Shown piece after piece: positions 57,495 to 64,000 of a stretch of DNA of 64,000 nt. A program made the translations under genes and the position numbers. Every line of letters starts with the position of its first letter. Positions within the stretch are counted from its first letter, which is position 1. The notes beneath the pieces were generated by a model. That model saw nothing but the letters and a program-made list of their open reading frames with translations. It was not told where the DNA came from and did not search any database. Source of the DNA: Paenibacillus sp. FSL R10-2734 (GTDB taxonomy: Bacteria > Bacillota > Bacilli > Paenibacillales > Paenibacillaceae); NCBI RefSeq assembly GCF_037963865.1, contig NZ_CP150170.1, positions 6,076,001 through 6,140,000 on the forward strand, read 5' to 3'.

Positions 57495-57509
57495 TTCAGT
57501 TCACACCTC

Positions 57510-59084
57510 TCATTTCATTTTAGTATTCACTTCATCTATCATTTGATTTAAGCCCTTTGCCTGATATTCAGCAACAATTTTTACCCATTCCTGTTCTACT
57601 GGTGATTTGCTCACCATTACACGAATTAAATCCTCATAATCCAATATTTTAAATTTATCTTTTGTTGGCGTTGACATGTAGGTAAGGGCACTATTAAAGC
57701 TCTGCTCAGTAGTATGACTTAGAGAATAATCCAATAACACCTGTTGTGCTTGGTAGGCTTCAGGTGATATCCCGGAGTAATCCGCACTCATCTTGAACAT
57801 CCCGTCCCAATCCAGAAGATAAGCGAATGCCGAAAATTGTTTATATTTTTCTTGAATATTTACACCTGGGTGCAGTGAAGTAATTACATTACCCTGCTTC
57901 ACATAATCTATATCTAGTTGTCCGTAGTGCCTCATTTCTTGGAACTCAGATGTATTCATGAAATCGAACAACTGCAGAATACGCTTCAGCTTCCTATCAT
58001 CCACATTTGCAGAGATGTAGCTTTCCGACCAATAGCTTTTGAAGACTGCATGATATTGCTTCCCGTCTACTGATTTTAGAGGCTTTAATAACTTCACCTT
58101 GTCATAGAAGGTACGATCCTCGGGATATTGCTTCAACCAACGATCATGATAAACATACTTATCCAGAGAATAGACAGTGCCTGACATCAATAATGCTGCC
58201 GACTTACCGTTCGCAAATTTATCGTAAGCCATCATCCCCCGCGTAGCCATTAAATCTGGATCGATCAATCCTGCGTCATAGAAGTCCCGGATCATCTGCA
58301 ATGAAGGGAGGGCATTCTTCGAGAATGTAGCCGGAATATACTGCCCATTCTCAAGAATCCATTTAAAATCGCTGCCACTACCATCACTTGTCGCGACTGG
58401 ATTGCTATATAGCCAGAATAAACCGCCGATCAAAATATTGCTGACACTAGTGAGACCCGTGATTTGATATTGCTCAGGATCCATCTTCACTATAGCGGCA
58501 AGCATTGTTTTAAATTCTTCCCATGTCTCTGGTTCCTTCGTGATCCCAGCTTGCTGCGCCAAATCCCAACGGTAGGCAACAATTCGATCTAGAACATTGT
58601 AATCTGTATTCTCATAGGATTGACGAGGAATGGAATAGAACTGACCCGCCTGCTTCATATATTGAAAGTCTGGTGATGATAAATAATGGCCCAAATTAGG
58701 ATATTCTGATAAATCTTGCGGCAGTGGACGAATCACACCGTGAGCAATCCAATTTTTGAGATACTCTGAGGTTACAGCATCTACGGCAAAAATATCAGGT
58801 AGATTTCCTGAAGAAGCCCAGATTTGATATTGCTGTATATAATCCGAATCCGTAATAGGGATAGGTTTGATTCGTATATTCAGCTTCTCCTCTAGCTGTT
58901 TTAAGAGTGGATCAGGACCTTGATATGACTCAGCAAAATTCCACATGGCTACCGAGATTTCAATGGGTTCATTCTCACTATCAACAGATGTGCTGCCCAC
59001 GCTCACTCGTTCACAACCGCTTCCCAGCGCTATTATCAAAATTACGAATAATAACCCTACCCGTGACAATTTGCTACTTCGCAT
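57510..59084 (-). CDS. Sugar-binding lipoprotein (long LplA/YtcQ-type)
   Basis: The product has 524 residues with a lipoprotein signal ending in LGSGC. The mature part is of the long family 1 type found with YesM/YesN systems in Paenibacillus (ISVAMWNFAESYQGPDPLLK, YQIWASSGNLPDIFAVDAV, FANGKSAALLMSGTV). It binds an oligosaccharide outside the membrane. It lies 27 bp after the response regulator, and two permease genes are upstream in the same direction behind a weak hairpin. Confidence 0.9.
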   Translation of the reverse strand: MRSSKLSRVGLLFVILIIALGSGCERVSVGSTSVDSENEPIEISVAMWNFAESYQGPDPLLKQLEEKLNIRIKPIPITDSDYIQQYQIWASSGNLPDIFAVDAVTSEYLKNWIAHGVIRPLPQDLSEYPNLGHYLSSPDFQYMKQAGQFYSIPRQSYENTDYNVLDRIVAYRWDLAQQAGITKEPETWEEFKTMLAAIVKMDPEQYQITGLTSVSNILIGGLFWLYSNPVATSDGSGSDFKWILENGQYIPATFSKNALPSLQMIRDFYDAGLIDPDLMATRGMMAYDKFANGKSAALLMSGTVYSLDKYVYHDRWLKQYPEDRTFYDKVKLLKPLKSVDGKQYHAVFKSYWSESYISANVDDRKLKRILQLFDFMNTSEFQEMRHYGQLDIDYVKQGNVITSLHPGVNIQEKYKQFSAFAYLLDWDGMFKMSADYSGISPEAYQAQQVLLDYSLSHTTEQSFNSALTYMSTPTKDKFKILDYEDLIRVMVSKSPVEQEWVKIVAEYQAKGLNQMIDEVNTKMK

Positions 59085-59111
59085 ACGAATACCCCCAGGT
59101 CATTCATCATG

Positions 59112-59849
59112 CTAACCATGACGATAATGTTCTTTGCGAAATTGGCCAGGAGTCTTTTGCGTTTCCTTCTTAAACTTTCGTATGAAATAGAAATAATCCT
59201 TAAAGCCAATATTTTCAGAAATTTCACGGATAGACAATGTCGTCGTGTGCAGCAGGTCCTGTGCCGTTCGCATTCGAGCTGCAGTTAAATACTCTGTAAA
59301 GGTTAGTCCTAATTCACGCTTAAACAGCTGACTCAGATAGTTCGGATTTAAATAATAGCGTTTCGCAAGCTCCTGAATCGTAATATCACTCATATAATTA
59401 TCGTCTACGAACTTTAAAATTTGTTGGAGACTATTATTTTTGGTATCCTGCAACATGCTAGTAGCTGTATTGCCCTTATTAAGAATTTCAATGGCCTTCT
59501 GCAATAATTCAGCGATCTCATCCTCGTCAAATGGCTTTAAGCAATACCCTAGTACTCGGTACATTATAGATCGCTGCGCATAAGAAAAATCCGCATACCC
59601 GCTAATAATTACAAACTGGATTTTCGGATCAATTTCCTGTATTTTTTCTATTAAATCTAAGCCGGACAACCCCGGCATACGAATATCTGTGAATACAATA
59701 TGCGGCTTTATCTCTTGCACAAGCTGTAGTGCTTGATCTGCATTATTCGCTTTACCCGCTACGCACACGCCTGACTTCTCCCAGTCAACTCCATTCTCCA
59801 AGCTTTTCAACACCCGATTCTCATCATCTACTAGAAGTACCTTATACAT
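59112..59849 (-). CDS. Short YesN-type response regulator with AraC domain
   Basis: The product has 245 residues. The receiver domain has LLVDDENRV and phospho-acceptor Asp55 in VFTDIRMPG; a short linker leads to an AraC domain (IQELAKRYYLNPNYLSQLFKR and IREISENIGFKDYFYFIRKFK). Unlike the 516-residue YesN at 17738-19288 it lacks the long middle region. It starts ten bases after the kinase stop and is probably the partner of that kinase, activating the importer and hydrolase genes of this locus. Confidence 0.92.
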   Translation of the reverse strand: MYKVLLVDDENRVLKSLENGVDWEKSGVCVAGKANNADQALQLVQEIKPHIVFTDIRMPGLSGLDLIEKIQEIDPKIQFVIISGYADFSYAQRSIMYRVLGYCLKPFDEDEIAELLQKAIEILNKGNTATSMLQDTKNNSLQQILKFVDDNYMSDITIQELAKRYYLNPNYLSQLFKRELGLTFTEYLTAARMRTAQDLLHTTTLSIREISENIGFKDYFYFIRKFKKETQKTPGQFRKEHYRHG

Positions 59850-59859
59850 AGTCTACCTC

Positions 59860-61641
59860 CTAAGGCATGTCATGATGGACTGGCATCCGTATTTGAATTC
59901 GAGTTCCTACATCTAGAGTACTGTCAAAGCATAGTCCATATCTATCACCATAAGCCAAGCGAATACGATTATGCACATTAAACAGACCAATGCTGTCCGT
60001 TTCCTTTAAATACCGTCCTTCATGACTAATCCTTGATGTAAACTCATTCAGCTTTTGTTGAATTTCAGCGACACGTTCAGAAGCGACTCCAATTCCATCA
60101 TCCTCGATGGTGATGACAAGCGTCTGATCCTCTTCAATTTCTGCAGCAACTATCAGCTTGCCCTTATGTAGCTTCGGCTCCAAACCGTGATAAATCGCAT
60201 TTTCTACTAATGGTTGCAGAATCATTTTCATCACGGGTACTTTTAAAGCCTCCTCAGTGAAATGATACTCCACAGAGAATCGATCCTCGAAGCGAACGAG
60301 CTGCAGGTACACATACGATTTCACAGCAGCCAGCTCCTGCTCTAACGCAACATACCCCGTACCTCTAATACTGTAATGAAACAGTTTCCCAAGTGCCTTG
60401 GTCATGGCTACAATTCGATGCGACTCTTCTTCCTGAGCAATACCCCTAATGGACTCTAGCGTATTATTTAGAAAATGAGGATTAATCTGACTCCGCAAAT
60501 AGGCTGATGCCGCCTTCTCCTTCTCAATCTCTGCTGCAAGTAGATTTGTTGTTGTCGAAACCAACTGTTGCGTTAATGTGTTGATCTCAGAGAGCATTGC
60601 GTTTAGTTCGTCTGCCACGATCTTCATTTCGATACTACCCTTTAATTCTAGCTTAGATTCAAGATTGTTTAGGTTACCACGCTTAATACTTTTCATAAAT
60701 TTCACTAATTTCTGCATTGGCTGAATGACTCCGCTTACAATAACTACAAAGGGAAGTACCATCAGAAGTAAAACAACGAACACAATCATCATAATCCGCA
60801 GCCTAATTACTGCTAGCTCCTGCAACAAGCTCTCATTTGGAATTAGGGCAAGAATAGACCCCCGCAGCGGCTTTGCCGGTTCAATCAAGACACTTCCCTT
60901 GACCTTGCCAATAGTAAACATATGATCCTCATCATATTGCTCACCTGGCTTCCACTGTGATAGAATCAGCGAAATATCTTGTGCATAGATTTCAGGATAG
61001 ACCTTCGACTTATCATCAATCATATAAAACTGAACACCAGAAGAGGACTGCTCTCGATCTTGATTAAAGTATAGTCCCCCCACATTTACAATAACTGCGA
61101 TATAACCTATCGAGCTTCCCATCGTCCCATCACTCGAATTCGTTGAAATCACTTGTTGAGCAAAAAAGATTCCTTTAATATCCGAAGCCTGATACGAAAT
61201 ATTTTGAAGTCCGCTGACGTATATCTCATCGCTATGCAAAATATCCTGTTCATATTGCTGAATCGTATTGATTCCACCATTCAAGCTATACTTAGCTCCC
61301 GCGTAACCGATAATTACAATATCCTCGACTCCACTTCTTCCGGCTTTTAGAGAAACAATTTTACGATCCAGGTCTTTTGTCATTGGATAAGCGGCATCGG
61401 CATCGGTCTGCATCATAAATTCCTGAATCGTGGGATCAAAGGCGAGACTAATCATCATTTGATTCATTTCATTGTAGCTCTCCGATATATCCTGCTGGAA
61501 CTTTGTAACAATATCAGCGGTAAACTTTTTATTATTCTGAATGACGATATTTGACGTTTGAACATACATGGAATAAATGATGATGAGCATGATGACGAGA
61601 AAACAAGCGACGGCAATTCCGATCTGTGTTTTAATTCTCAT
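59860..61641 (-). CDS. YesM-type sensor histidine kinase
   Basis: The product has 593 residues. A membrane helix at 7-27 and a second near 280-302 (MIVFVVLLLMVLPFVVIVSGV) frame a sensor of about 250 residues. HAMP, a His_kinase domain (LRSQINPHFLNNTLES, with the phospho-acceptor His) and an ATPase lobe (LQPLVENAIYHGLE, EDDGIGVA, GLFNVHNRI) follow. It probably senses the sugar bound by one of the two lipoproteins of this locus. It leads the kinase-regulator-lipoprotein-DUF5107 operon. Confidence 0.92.
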   Translation of the reverse strand: MRIKTQIGIAVACFLVIMLIIIYSMYVQTSNIVIQNNKKFTADIVTKFQQDISESYNEMNQMMISLAFDPTIQEFMMQTDADAAYPMTKDLDRKIVSLKAGRSGVEDIVIIGYAGAKYSLNGGINTIQQYEQDILHSDEIYVSGLQNISYQASDIKGIFFAQQVISTNSSDGTMGSSIGYIAVIVNVGGLYFNQDREQSSSGVQFYMIDDKSKVYPEIYAQDISLILSQWKPGEQYDEDHMFTIGKVKGSVLIEPAKPLRGSILALIPNESLLQELAVIRLRIMMIVFVVLLLMVLPFVVIVSGVIQPMQKLVKFMKSIKRGNLNNLESKLELKGSIEMKIVADELNAMLSEINTLTQQLVSTTTNLLAAEIEKEKAASAYLRSQINPHFLNNTLESIRGIAQEEESHRIVAMTKALGKLFHYSIRGTGYVALEQELAAVKSYVYLQLVRFEDRFSVEYHFTEEALKVPVMKMILQPLVENAIYHGLEPKLHKGKLIVAAEIEEDQTLVITIEDDGIGVASERVAEIQQKLNEFTSRISHEGRYLKETDSIGLFNVHNRIRLAYGDRYGLCFDSTLDVGTRIQIRMPVHHDMP

Positions 61642-61682
61642 CTGTGAAAATCACCATCCCCCATCCACACTTAAGTTAAGCT

Positions 61683-61703
61683 AAAACGCCTTCGGCGTCT
61701 TTT
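61683..61703. terminator. Weak hairpin between permease and kinase genes
   Basis: ACGCC-TTC-GGCGT forms a five-pair stem with A and T runs on both sides (AAAACGCC, GGCGTCTTTTT). It lies between the permease stop at 61780 and the kinase start at 61641 and may partly separate the two transcripts. Confidence 0.5.
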
Positions 61704-61779
61704 TAAGGACGGTACGCGTTTATCGTTTAAATTATTCGTGCAAACTCTTCTAATTCCTTGCTAGCTTCTTCATATTCTC

Positions 61780-62607
61780 CTAACCTTTAACAGCGCCAAC
61801 TGTAATTCCTGCAACAATCTTTTTAGAAATGAAAATGTAGAGAATAAAGGTGGGCAGGAATACGATCATCGCAGCAGCAAAAATACCAGCGTAGTTACCC
61901 GTGTTAGTAAAGCCCTGCACGATGAATTGTAAGGCCAGCGCTAAAGTATAAGTCTTCGGATTGTTCGCAAAGATGAGTGCGTAGAAATATTCGTTCCAAA
62001 TGGACATAAAGTTAAAAATGGTGAGCGTAATAATCCCAGGCTGTGCCATCGGCATGATGACCTTAATGAAGGTTCGGATCGTTCCACATCCATCAACAGC
62101 TGCAGCTTCTTCAAGCTCTCGAGGTATGGAGGAAAAGAATCCAGATAGCAGGAATACGCCATACGGTACACTTGTTGCAATGTAAATAAGCACAAGTGTA
62201 GCAACCGATCCGGTTAAATTCAATTGTGTAAACAAGGTGAAAATCGGAATGGCAATTAACATCCCCGGAATGGACATTGCTGAGATAAACATCATATTGA
62301 CTAGCTTTTTCCCAAAAAAATTAACACGTCCGACAATATAAGCTGCAGGAGCCGCAATGATAACAATACCGACACAAGCAGCAACGGTGTAAAAGGTACT
62401 ATTGAAAAAATAACGTGCCATTTCCTGATTTTTAAACAGACTGCTATAATTAGACCACTTCAGCCCACCGCTCAGTAGCGTATTAGAGAAAATCTCTCTT
62501 GTTGTACTGAGTGACGCAAGAATAGCGAATCCGAACAACGCAACCAGGAATAAAAGCCAAGCATAGAGTGGTATATACCGAACAATAGCGATTTTACTGC
62601 TCCGCAT
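61780..62607 (-). CDS. Carbohydrate ABC transporter permease (MalG/YtcP-like)
   Basis: The product has 275 residues and six helices. The EAA loop reads LEEAAAVDGCGTIRTFIKVIMP and the C-terminus ends in VAGITVGAVKG. It pairs with the permease gene 15 bp upstream. No ATPase is encoded nearby, so a shared ATPase is expected. Together with the receptor cut at the window end it forms a complete sugar importer. Confidence 0.92.
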   Translation of the reverse strand: MRSSKIAIVRYIPLYAWLLFLVALFGFAILASLSTTREIFSNTLLSGGLKWSNYSSLFKNQEMARYFFNSTFYTVAACVGIVIIAAPAAYIVGRVNFFGKKLVNMMFISAMSIPGMLIAIPIFTLFTQLNLTGSVATLVLIYIATSVPYGVFLLSGFFSSIPRELEEAAAVDGCGTIRTFIKVIMPMAQPGIITLTIFNFMSIWNEYFYALIFANNPKTYTLALALQFIVQGFTNTGNYAGIFAAAMIVFLPTFILYIFISKKIVAGITVGAVKG

Positions 62608-62622
62608 TGAAGCTTCCCTCCT

Positions 62623-63540
62623 TTAATATTCTAACCGCTCTTTACGGAAGAAGAGATTAATGATGTATGACAAAATAAGAATCGCGAGTGTAATCAAGAC
62701 CCCAACCGTAGCACCAGAGCCAATATTAAAATCTTCAACCTGATAGACCGTACGCTCTGCTCCAAATACCTTTAAATACATATAATAACCTGGCGTGGCT
62801 GTTTTAGAGCTTTGAAGTCCGCCTGACCCGAAGGTTGCAGACCAAACAAAGAAATTTATCGCACCGATAGTCCATAGAATAATTGTTGTTCGTAATACAT
62901 CCTTTACAAGAGGTAGCGTAATTCGGAAAAATTTATAAAACGCATTAGCCCCCTCCAAGTTTGCAGCCTCATAATAATCATGGGGAATACGATCCATGCC
63001 AGCATTAAGAATCAATAAATAATAGCCAATGGAGCTAAAGCAATAGGCGATGAGCATCGCCATAAAGATATGACCATCCTCAGTCCACTGTATATTTGCC
63101 AAATAATCTAGTCCAATTGTACGGAAGAAGGTAGTCAGAAAACCGTAATCTGAATTGTAAATATAATGAAGCCATACGATAGAGAGGACAACTGCTGAGA
63201 CCGTATTCGGTAGAAAAATAATGGAACGGAAAAAGGTTTTTCCTTTCACACCAGAGCTGAGAATTACAGCATATAAGAAAGCAAAAAAGAAGGTAATTAA
63301 TCCGCCGACAATCCAAATGACCAAGACATTTTTTGCAGAATCCATAAAATATGAATTTTGAAACAAAGAGGTATAGTTCTCAAATCCAACAAAGCTCCAA
63401 TCCTTCAGCTTACTCGACAAAGTCGGGATATTAAAAAAGCTCATGGCAAGCGACCTTAACGTTGGATATAAGAAGATGGCGAGATAAATACATACTGCTG
63501 GCAATATAAACAATGCAATGATTGATTTGCGAATCTTCAT
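62623..63540 (-). CDS. Carbohydrate ABC transporter permease (MalF/UgpA-like)
   Basis: The product has 305 residues and six helices. The EAA loop reads EAANLEGANAFYKFFRITLP. The ATG follows GGAGGG. It forms the channel with the next permease. The receptor gene lies upstream, separated by a strong hairpin that may allow more receptor than permease to be made. Confidence 0.92.
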   Translation of the reverse strand: MKIRKSIIALFILPAVCIYLAIFLYPTLRSLAMSFFNIPTLSSKLKDWSFVGFENYTSLFQNSYFMDSAKNVLVIWIVGGLITFFFAFLYAVILSSGVKGKTFFRSIIFLPNTVSAVVLSIVWLHYIYNSDYGFLTTFFRTIGLDYLANIQWTEDGHIFMAMLIAYCFSSIGYYLLILNAGMDRIPHDYYEAANLEGANAFYKFFRITLPLVKDVLRTTIILWTIGAINFFVWSATFGSGGLQSSKTATPGYYMYLKVFGAERTVYQVEDFNIGSGATVGVLITLAILILSYIINLFFRKERLEY

Positions 63541-63569
63541 GGTACCACCCTCCGAATGAAGATTATTTA

Positions 63570-63599
63570 GAGGACTGCAGTGAGTTAACCGCAGCCCTC
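63570..63599 (-). other. Intercistronic hairpin between receptor and permease genes
   Basis: GAGGACTGCAGT and ACCGCAGCCCTC pair over 12 positions with two or three mismatches. No T run follows, so it looks like an mRNA-stabilising or partial-termination element. It lies between the receptor stop at 63638 and the permease ribosome binding site, as is common in sugar ABC operons. Confidence 0.55.
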
Positions 63600-63637
63600 C
63601 TGTTAGAATCCTCTATTAATGTTTATTTACCTTTATA

Positions 63638-64000
63638 TTATTTTTGAGCTGCTGCACTCATTTTGGCTACATATTCATCGGCAGTCATCTTGCTCGTTAC
63701 TAGCTCCATGAAGACAGGAATGACGGTTCCAGTGGAGAAATCACCACCATTATCAATACCACCAGCCCAAGGGATGTTGACCTTTGCATTATTAAAAGCG
63801 GTCTCAGCATCTGCTAATGTACTAGGCCATGTGGAACCTACAGTAGCAGGGATCGATTGCGTATCCTTTGCCATGAGATCTTGTGTCGACTTTGAAACCA
63901 GATATTTCACGAATTCGAAGGCTGCTGGAATGTTCTTGCTGTTCTTGTTTAGTAGAAGGCCTTGTGCACCGAAGTTAAGATTTTGTTGACCACCTTTATC
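63638..64000 (-). CDS. Sugar-binding lipoprotein, C-terminal 120 residues, N-terminus beyond window
   Basis: The frame is open to the window edge. The visible part reads FGAQGLLLNKNSKNIPAAFE, FVKYLVSKSTQDLMA and ends YVAKMSAAAQK, the typical C-terminal lobe of a family 1 solute-binding protein. It is the receptor of the importer whose permeases follow at 63540 and 62607. Confidence 0.88.
   Translation of the reverse strand, partial: DKGGQQNLNFGAQGLLLNKNSKNIPAAFEFVKYLVSKSTQDLMAKDTQSIPATVGSTWPSTLADAETAFNNAKVNIPWAGGIDNGGDFSTGTVIPVFMELVTSKMTADEYVAKMSAAAQK

Overview
The window looks like a chromosome segment of a Paenibacillus-type Firmicute. The evidence is the density of YesM/YesN two-component systems beside sugar-binding lipoproteins, ABC sugar permeases without their own ATPase, an S-layer-anchored modular xylanase, CcpA-type cre sites, AGGAGG ribosome binding sites, and a degraded SigE/SigK-type sporulation sigma factor. 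No rRNA, tRNA, CRISPR array, prophage or intact insertion sequence was seen. The content is mainly a plant-polysaccharide scavenging genome with sulfur-stress and drug-efflux genes between the sugar loci.

Layout. 1-2406: a truncated GH3 glycosidase under a perfect cre site. 2703-3191: a 51-bp tandem repeat beside a Vsr/DUF559-like nuclease-wHTH gene (3227-3904). 4097-4255: a degenerate 15-bp repeat. 4281-8356: a sulfane-sulfur cluster, with three rhodaneses divergent from an ArsR regulator and a four-domain CoA-disulfide reductase/rhodanese/TusA/DsrE fusion. 8437-12088: a GH3 beta-glucosidase divergent from an AraC regulator. 12124-14270: a serine hydrolase and a metallophosphoesterase-like protein. 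14415-21099: YesM, YesN, a binding lipoprotein and a chemoreceptor in one operon. 21197-30922: a seven-gene operon (ABC ATPase, permease, binding protein, permease, beta-phosphoglucomutase, GH3, GH78 rhamnosidase). 30923-32006: a gene-free stretch with two palindrome modules and a long foldable element. 32007-33175: SDR and VOC proteins. 33352-36376: a three-gene sugar importer. 36480-42059: two TetR-controlled efflux loci (MFS and MMPL). 42345-42529: a third palindrome module. 42899-46927: an SLH-anchored GH10 xylanase with a perfect cre upstream. 48029-55023: Ca2+-type P-ATPase, GyrI-like protein, histidine kinase, DinG-like helicase. 55081-55312: sigma-factor remnant. 55473-64000: a second YesM/YesN locus with DUF5107-TPR protein, two binding proteins (one cut by the window end) and two permeases.

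How it works together. Extracellular or wall-bound hydrolases (GH10) release oligosaccharides. Several ABC importers take them up, sensed by two YesM/YesN systems, one coupled to a chemoreceptor. Cytoplasmic glycosidases (three GH3, one GH78) and beta-phosphoglucomutase feed glycolysis, with CcpA repression suggested at two loci.

The most unusual structure is non-coding. Three modules of about 185 bp each carry four palindromes spaced about 51, 62 and 51 bp, two of them side by side and one 11 kb away. A long nested inverted repeat lies at 31840-31946 in the apparent 3' untranslated region of the SDR operon.
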